Shown: positions 15,274 to 19,710 of the stretch, in pieces
Layout of the letters: each line of letters opens with the position of its first letter
Position numbering within the stretch: position 1 is the stretch's first letter
NCBI GenBank assembly: GCA_945889235.1
Contig: CAMDBK010000020.1
Span: 1-19,710 of the forward strand
Source: Chitinophaga pinensis
GTDB lineage: Bacteria; Bacteroidota; Bacteroidia; SXHM01
DNA length: 19,710 nt
Direction of reading: 5' to 3'
Notes under the pieces: generated by a model
What the model was told of the DNA's origin: nothing
The model's input: only the letters and a program-made list of their open reading frames with translations
Database searches by the model: none
Program-made: the position numbers and the translations under genes

Positions 15274-17325
15274 ATGAATTTTAAATCTATTATTTCAAAA
15301 TCAATTATTGTATCGCTGATACTGTTTTCACAATTTTCTTTTGCGCAGCAGGAACAAGGCATTTGCGGAAATGAATTTATGTATGCCAAAAGAATAGCTG
15401 AACATCCTGAGTTTGCGCAGCAACTTGAAAACTACCGTCAGCAACGTGAACATGCTGATGCAAACCCGATTGAAAACCGTGCAGGCATCAGAATTATTCC
15501 TGTGGTTTTTCATGTAATACATCAAAACGGTTCTGAGAATATTTCAAAAGCACAGATACAATCTTGCATCACTCAATTGAATCAGGATTTCAGCATGACC
15601 AATGCAGATGCAATAAATCTACGTTCCATTTTTACTTCCGTTCAAACAAATCCTGAAATAGAATTTCGTCTTGCAAACAAAGACCCCAACGGAAATTGCA
15701 CCGATGGAATTGTGCGAACCTATTCAACACTTACCAATGATGCCGATGATGCGGTAAAAGATTTAAGCCGCTGGCCAAGCAGCAAATATCTGAACATCTG
15801 GTCTGTGAAATCAATTGGAGGAAGCGACCCGGGTTTTATTACATTGGGTTATGCATACTTTCCGGGCTCAGGTTCAGATGTTGACGGAATTGTTGTACGC
15901 AGTGACCGGGTCGGAACTATTGAAACAAGCCCCGGAACAGGAAGAACGTTAACGCATGAAATAGGACATTACCTTGGTCTTGCACACACGTTTGAAGGTG
16001 GCTGCACGGGTGGTGATGGTGTAAGTGATACACCAAAAGCTGCAGATGCAAATTTCGGTTGTGATTACAATACAAACTCCTGCACTAATGAAAACCCTGA
16101 TAAGCCTGATATGATTGAAAATTATATGGACTATTCAAATGATAATTGCCAGATTACGTTTACAAACGGACAGAAAAATATTATTAACAGCACGTTTAAT
16201 AACGACCGTGATGTTCTTATTTCAAATTCAAATTTAATTGCAACAGGAACAAATGATTTGATATTGGATGTTTGTGCACCAACAGCATCTTTTGCTGCAA
16301 ATGTTCAGCAGATTTGTGAAGGCGGCAGTATTACGTATAGCGATGATTCATGGGGTGGTGATGCTACTTCATGGAACTGGACTTTTCCGGGAGGGACACC
16401 ATCTACATCAACTGACCAAAATCCAACGATACAATATAATACTTCAGGAACCTACAACGCAACACTTACCGCAACTAACGCTACCGGTAGTGATAGTTTT
16501 ACCCGCACCAACTATGTCAATGTAAGCGGTGATGCCATGTTTAATGCACAATTTTACAGTGAAGGATTTGAATCTTCTTCTGATTTTTCAGCTGACTGGA
16601 CAATTATTAATTATGCAACAAACTATACCTGGGAACGGAATACAGCTTACAAATATTCAGGAACTGCTTCAGCGAGAATGAATAATTATTCAAATGCCGC
16701 GGGAGAAATTGATGACTTAATTAGTCCGAGTTATAACCTGAGTTTGGTAACTGATCTTACTATGACTTTTAAATATGCATTTGCACGGCGCGCTACAACT
16801 AACACTGATAAATTACGCGTTCTGGTTTCAACCAATTGCGGTGAATCATGGGTAACAAGATGGGTAAGTTCAAGTGCAGCACTTGGAACGGTAACAGCAC
16901 AGAATAGCCCGTTTTATCCATCCTCACAAAGTCAGTGGAAAGAAGTTACAGTAAGCATTCCAACAAGTGTTGCTGCATCAGACAACGTGCGTTTTAAATT
17001 TGAGTTTACAGGTGGCGGAGGAAATTTTCTTTACCTTGATGAAATCAATATTACAGGTTCAGTTGGAATTAATGAAGCACAACAGGCAGGAATTTCAATT
17101 TATCCGAACCCTGCAAAAGATTTTGTTGTGATAAAAAACGATAAGCAAATTAAAAACCTGAAACTGGAAATAAGAAATGTTGTTGGACAGGTTGTTAATC
17201 AATCGTCAATCAACAATCAAACATCAACAATAGATGTTTCTGCGTTCACATCAGGAATTTATTTTCTGCGTTTATTTTCTGAAAATGTTGATGTAACAGA
17301 AAAGATTGTAGTAACCGGAAAATAA
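15274..17325 (+). CDS. Second secreted M43-family metalloprotease (paralogue of preceding gene), T9SS substrate
   Basis: The 683-residue protein starts five bases after the previous stop. The signal peptide is about 1-24 (SIIVSLILFSQFSFA). The catalytic region matches the first paralogue block by block (GIRIIPVVFHVIHQNGSENISKAQ). The zinc motif is HEIGHYLGLAH at 228-238, and the Met-turn lies in IENYMDYSND (M285). A PKD domain follows (about 336-420), then the same jelly-roll/adhesin-type domain (about 425-598; LRVLVSTNCGESW, FLYLDEINITG). The type A T9SS tail is about 603-683 (ISIYPNPAKDF, SGIYFLRL). The catalytic half is more alike than the tails, consistent with an old tandem duplication and divergence of substrate range. 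Both genes end before a strong hairpin and probably form one transcript. Substrate is unknown, though cytophagalysin-type relatives cleave proteins. Confidence 0.92.
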   Translation: MNFKSIISKSIIVSLILFSQFSFAQQEQGICGNEFMYAKRIAEHPEFAQQLENYRQQREHADANPIENRAGIRIIPVVFHVIHQNGSENISKAQIQSCITQLNQDFSMTNADAINLRSIFTSVQTNPEIEFRLANKDPNGNCTDGIVRTYSTLTNDADDAVKDLSRWPSSKYLNIWSVKSIGGSDPGFITLGYAYFPGSGSDVDGIVVRSDRVGTIETSPGTGRTLTHEIGHYLGLAHTFEGGCTGGDGVSDTPKAADANFGCDYNTNSCTNENPDKPDMIENYMDYSNDNCQITFTNGQKNIINSTFNNDRDVLISNSNLIATGTNDLILDVCAPTASFAANVQQICEGGSITYSDDSWGGDATSWNWTFPGGTPSTSTDQNPTIQYNTSGTYNATLTATNATGSDSFTRTNYVNVSGDAMFNAQFYSEGFESSSDFSADWTIINYATNYTWERNTAYKYSGTASARMNNYSNAAGEIDDLISPSYNLSLVTDLTMTFKYAFARRATTNTDKLRVLVSTNCGESWVTRWVSSSAALGTVTAQNSPFYPSSQSQWKEVTVSIPTSVAASDNVRFKFEFTGGGGNFLYLDEINITGSVGINEAQQAGISIYPNPAKDFVVIKNDKQIKNLKLEIRNVVGQVVNQSSINNQTSTIDVSAFTSGIYFLRLFSENVDVTEKIVVTGK

Positions 17326-17335
17326 TTCTGTTGCT

Positions 17336-17370
17336 CAGACCTTGAAGGTTTTAAAAACCTTCAAGGTCTG
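17336..17370 (+). terminator. Perfect long palindrome, terminator of the metalloprotease pair and candidate dispersed repeat
   Basis: CAGACCTTGAAGGT and its exact complement ACCTTCAAGGTCTG (14 bp each) flank a seven-base centre, TTTAAAA, which itself can pair to give a 17-bp symmetry. TTTCT follows on the plus strand, so it can serve as a terminator. From memory, near-identical palindromes occur in many Bacteroidota intergenic regions. Confidence 0.75.
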
Positions 17371-17409
17371 TTTCTACCAGCTTCTTATATTTACCTGCAA
17401 AAATCAGTT

Positions 17410-18645
17410 TTGCAAACACCTGCACGCATACTTGCGTTAGCTTTTATTCTCTTTGCATTTACTTTGAATGAGTGGGCTTTTGAATTCATTCACCCTACTG
17501 AGCGCGATATAGATTATTTTGTCCGTTTGCTTGTTGTTATTGCAGATGTTTTTTTCATTGATATAATTGCTGTTCTTCTTTTTTTTGGAAAAGATTTATC
17601 AGCATGGAATACGTTGAAACGTGTTTCAGAATTGTTTCCAAAACTTACTGCATTTTATTTTGGCTTGTTTGTTTCATTTACAATTTTCTGTTGTGCAGAA
17701 TTTGGAACACGTTATTATTTCAAACATTTTTATAAACCACCTTTTAAAGATGTGACAGAATGGAATCCCCAACCAACAATAGAAGACAGCATCTTTGCTT
17801 ATCGCTTACCCGAAAATAAAATCATCAATCATCGTTACCTTGTAAACGACAGTTTGATTTATGAGCAGAATTATAAAATTGATTCGTTTTCAAGAAGAAT
17901 AACCCCAACGGATACAATTACAAAAGATAAATTTATTGCAGTTGCAGGTTGCTCTTTTGCTATTGGTTATGGCGTAAATGATAATGAGACGTTCCCGTAT
18001 TTTCTGCAACAACAAATGCCAGGATATGTAGGTTATAACTATGGAGTCTCAGGTTTCGGAACACAACATTTGTTATTGCAGACAAGAGAAAAAATTACCA
18101 CGAAAGAAATAAAACAGAAGCAAGGAATCCTGATTTATTTTTTCATTGATAATCATCTCAACCGTTTAATTGGTTCGCGCAGAATAATAAAACTTTGGGG
18201 CGAAAATTTTCCGTATTTCTTTTTGGATGATGAAAAAAAATTGCAGCAACAGGGAACTTTTAAAACAGGAAGAAAATGGAGAACACTTTTTTACAAAACT
18301 ATTACCAACAGCGCCATTGTTGATATTCTGGATTTAGAAATTCCGTTCAGCATCAGCGATGATGATTTCAAATTAGCAGCGGCAGTAATTAAAGAAAGCA
18401 AAAAAGAATTTGAGAAAAATTTTCCCGATTCAAAATTCGTGGTTCTGTTTTGTCCCGGTTCAAAATGCTCAGGTGAACTGGCTGCACTGCTTGCCAAACG
18501 TAATATTGATTTTGTGGATTATTCGATGTTGTTTGACATCAACTCAAAAGAATACCTCAGTCATTATAGCGATCCGCACCCAAATGGAAAAGCGTATGAG
18601 GAGATTGCGAAGAAGTTGAGTGAGTATTTAACTAAAAACCAATAG
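17410..18645 (+). CDS. Membrane-anchored SGNH/GDSL-type hydrolase
   Basis: The 411-residue protein has three hydrophobic segments at about 6-26, 36-60 and 78-98, followed by a soluble domain probably facing the periplasm. That domain shows the SGNH pattern: block I VAGCSFAIGYGVND (nucleophile S182, G-C-S in place of G-D-S), block II YNYGVSGFGTQH, block III FIDNHLNR (N248), and block V SDPHPNGKAYEEIA (D388, H390). SGNH enzymes cleave or transfer ester-linked groups such as acetyl; the substrate here is unknown. There is no in-frame ATG before residue 203 and the upstream frame stays open to the hairpin, so I take TTG 17410 as the start; this is uncertain by several codons. It stands alone after the terminator and converges on the pirin gene. 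Confidence 0.75.
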   Translation: MQTPARILALAFILFAFTLNEWAFEFIHPTERDIDYFVRLLVVIADVFFIDIIAVLLFFGKDLSAWNTLKRVSELFPKLTAFYFGLFVSFTIFCCAEFGTRYYFKHFYKPPFKDVTEWNPQPTIEDSIFAYRLPENKIINHRYLVNDSLIYEQNYKIDSFSRRITPTDTITKDKFIAVAGCSFAIGYGVNDNETFPYFLQQQMPGYVGYNYGVSGFGTQHLLLQTREKITTKEIKQKQGILIYFFIDNHLNRLIGSRRIIKLWGENFPYFFLDDEKKLQQQGTFKTGRKWRTLFYKTITNSAIVDILDLEIPFSISDDDFKLAAAVIKESKKEFEKNFPDSKFVVLFCPGSKCSGELAALLAKRNIDFVDYSMLFDINSKEYLSHYSDPHPNGKAYEEIAKKLSEYLTKNQ

Positions 18646-18653
18646 CACTTTGC

Positions 18654-18674
18654 TCCCTCTCCTTTAGAGAGGGA
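18654..18674. terminator. Hairpin between convergent genes
   Basis: TCCCTCTC, loop CTTTA and GAGAGGGA give a perfect 8-bp stem in the 42-base gap between two gene ends. A T-run follows only after about 10 bases on the plus strand (GGCTTTTA). It is a likely bidirectional barrier. It also resembles a common Bacteroidota spacer repeat (from memory). Confidence 0.55.
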
Positions 18675-18687
18675 AGGGGTGAGGCTT

Positions 18688-19437
18688 TTACAAATACATC
18701 TCCGCATACGTCCGGTAACTTGGGCTCAGAGGAGTCTCAATCACAAATAATTTACTTTCCTGTGCAGCAGAAATCTCAACTGTTTCCTGTTGTTTGATAA
18801 TAGCGTAGTCGCCTTTCTTCATCAGATTATTTTCTGCCAGAACAGTTCCACTGATAACAAATACAGAGTAAATAGAATCTTTGTTGAGAGGTAATTTGTG
18901 ATGTCCTTCATTCAAAGTAAATTCTTTTATTGACACACCTTCGGTATCCATTTGCAAAGGAGAATTTTCGCCTTTGTATGTTTTTATGGTCATTCCGTTT
19001 TGCTTGGTAACCGGAAATTGGGCATCAGGATAATCATTATAAGTAGCAGGCTTAGTCAATGTTTTTTCAAGGTTCGGGTCAAACCAGATTTGAAAAATTT
19101 CTGATTTTGTATTTACTTTTTCGGCATGTGAAATTCCGTTTCCAGCACGAATGATTTGTGCATCACCTTTTTTCAAAGGTTTCCAGCCACGCAGTTTGCT
19201 GTCATAATGTTCAATATCACCTTCCAGAACAAACGATAAAATTTCAAAACCTTTGTGCGGATGCTCGCCAATCATACTGCCGCCATCACTCCAGGCATGC
19301 GCCCAGTAAAAAAGATTGGAATACGGTTTTACGCCACCGCCATCCTGTGGAAATCCGATTGGTTTTTTCTCCAGTATAGCACCACCGTTGAACTGACCGC
19401 TGGCTTGTTTTTCTTTCGGAACAATTGTTATTGCCAT
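18688..19437 (-). CDS. Pirin-family protein (bicupin)
   Basis: This 249-residue protein has two cupin halves, as in the pirin/YhaK/quercetin 2,3-dioxygenase family. The N-terminal cupin carries all four metal ligands: H59 and H61 (GEHPHKGFEILSFVLEG), and H104 and E106 (GNGISHAEK). Pirins bind iron or another metal; some have quercetinase activity and others act as redox-responsive regulators, and the sequence does not decide between these roles. The C-terminal cupin (LPLNKDSIYSVFVISGTV and MKKGDYAIIKQQE) lacks that metal set, as usual. Cytoplasmic, no signal peptide. The start ATG gives the standard family length, and a TAGATTTG -7 box lies 33 bases upstream. Monocistronic by context. Confidence 0.93.
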   Translation of the reverse strand: MAITIVPKEKQASGQFNGGAILEKKPIGFPQDGGGVKPYSNLFYWAHAWSDGGSMIGEHPHKGFEILSFVLEGDIEHYDSKLRGWKPLKKGDAQIIRAGNGISHAEKVNTKSEIFQIWFDPNLEKTLTKPATYNDYPDAQFPVTKQNGMTIKTYKGENSPLQMDTEGVSIKEFTLNEGHHKLPLNKDSIYSVFVISGTVLAENNLMKKGDYAIIKQQETVEISAAQESKLFVIETPLSPSYRTYAEMYL

Positions 19438-19469
19438 TTGTTATAGTTTTTAATATTTATCTGTTAAAA

Positions 19470-19477
19470 CAAATCTA
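19470..19477 (-). promoter_or_regulatory. Candidate -7 box for the pirin gene
   Basis: The minus strand reads TAGATTTG (exact TAnnTTTG match), implying a leader of roughly 29 bases before ATG 19437. It lies back to back with the -7 box of the divergent gene. Confidence 0.45.
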
Positions 19478-19491
19478 CAATCTATAATTGA

Positions 19492-19499
19492 TAAATTTG
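19492..19499 (+). promoter_or_regulatory. Candidate -7 box for the gene at the window end
   Basis: TAAATTTG matches TAnnTTTG exactly, implying a leader of about 36 bases before ATG 19539. The region is AT-rich, so a chance match is possible. Confidence 0.4.
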
Positions 19500-19538
19500 T
19501 AATACCGAATAAACAATCAATCTTCAAAAAAGTTCACG

Positions 19539-19710
19539 ATGCAAAAGTTTATGGCTACCATCCTTCTTCCCGAAAATCTTACAGAAGAATTTATTTCACT
19601 TATTCCTCAACAACGTTTTGCGGTTAACCGCCTTGTGGATAAAAATATTATTCTGAATTATTCTCTTTCTGCCGACCGTTCAAAGTTGTGGATTGCTTTT
19701 AATGCAAAAG
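19539..19710 (+). CDS. 5' part of a small hypothetical protein gene (cut by window end)
   Basis: ATG at 19539 opens a frame that continues to the last base (57 complete codons). The product begins MQKFMATILLPENLTEEF, then SLIPQQRFAVNRLVDKN, and SLSADRSKLWIAFNAK. From memory, this resembles short Bacteroidota proteins of the YCII/muconolactone-isomerase-like ferredoxin-fold group (SADRSKLW is the most recognisable part), but no function is assigned to them. No signal peptide is evident. It is divergent from the pirin gene, with 101 bases between the starts. Confidence 0.6.
   Translation, partial: MQKFMATILLPENLTEEFISLIPQQRFAVNRLVDKNIILNYSLSADRSKLWIAFNAK

Noticed and set aside
1..19710. tRNA, rRNA or riboswitch
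   Set aside because: No cloverleaf, CCA-ended stem or known aptamer core was recognised in any of the intergenic gaps, all of which are short except 1588-2063.

Overview
The window looks like a chromosomal segment of a Bacteroidota bacterium, probably near the Chitinophagales or Sphingobacteriales; the exact lineage cannot be fixed from the sequence. The evidence is: two secreted proteases with type IX secretion (T9SS) C-terminal sorting domains; a TonB-dependent receptor with an N-terminal carboxypeptidase-like domain; Bacteroidota-type -7 boxes (TAnnTTTG) in front of several genes; scarce Shine-Dalgarno sequences; and palindromic spacers of the kind common in that phylum. No rRNA, tRNA, CRISPR array, transposase or phage gene was seen.

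Layout. 1-300 is the 3' end of an outer-membrane barrel gene (DUF6089/PorG-like), whose end overlaps a convergent Xaa-Pro aminopeptidase gene (280-1587). 1588-2063 holds a striking array of nine 21-bp tandem repeats and a possible 43-codon small ORF. This leads into an FAD-dependent oxidoreductase plus DinB-fold protein pair (2064-3639). A minus-strand trpS (3668-4636) is divergent from an exported penicillin-acylase-family hydrolase (4738-6813), followed by a small putative lipoprotein. A minus-strand block runs from an exported DUF1566 protein through a second DinB-like protein to a TonB-dependent receptor (10857 down to 7196). A compact ParE/RelE-type toxin-antitoxin pair (10931-11445) abuts a convergent GH27 alpha-galactosidase (11451-12971). 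Next come two tandem paralogous M43 metalloproteases with PKD, adhesin-type and T9SS domains (13145-17325), a strong hairpin, a membrane-anchored SGNH/GDSL hydrolase apparently starting at TTG (17410-18645), a convergent pirin (18688-19437), and the 5' end of a small unknown gene (19539 onward).

How it fits together. Much of the window concerns the cell envelope and breakdown of external polymers: exported proteases, alpha-galactosidase, acylase, aminopeptidase and an outer-membrane receptor. These read as independent small transcription units, not one pathway. No canonical SusC/SusD locus or obvious defence island is present apart from the toxin-antitoxin pair. The least explained structure is the 21-bp array at 1720-1908: its units carry exact or near -7 promoter boxes at a two-helical-turn period, and one minus-strand frame reads as a degenerate seven-residue repeat interrupted by three TAG codons.
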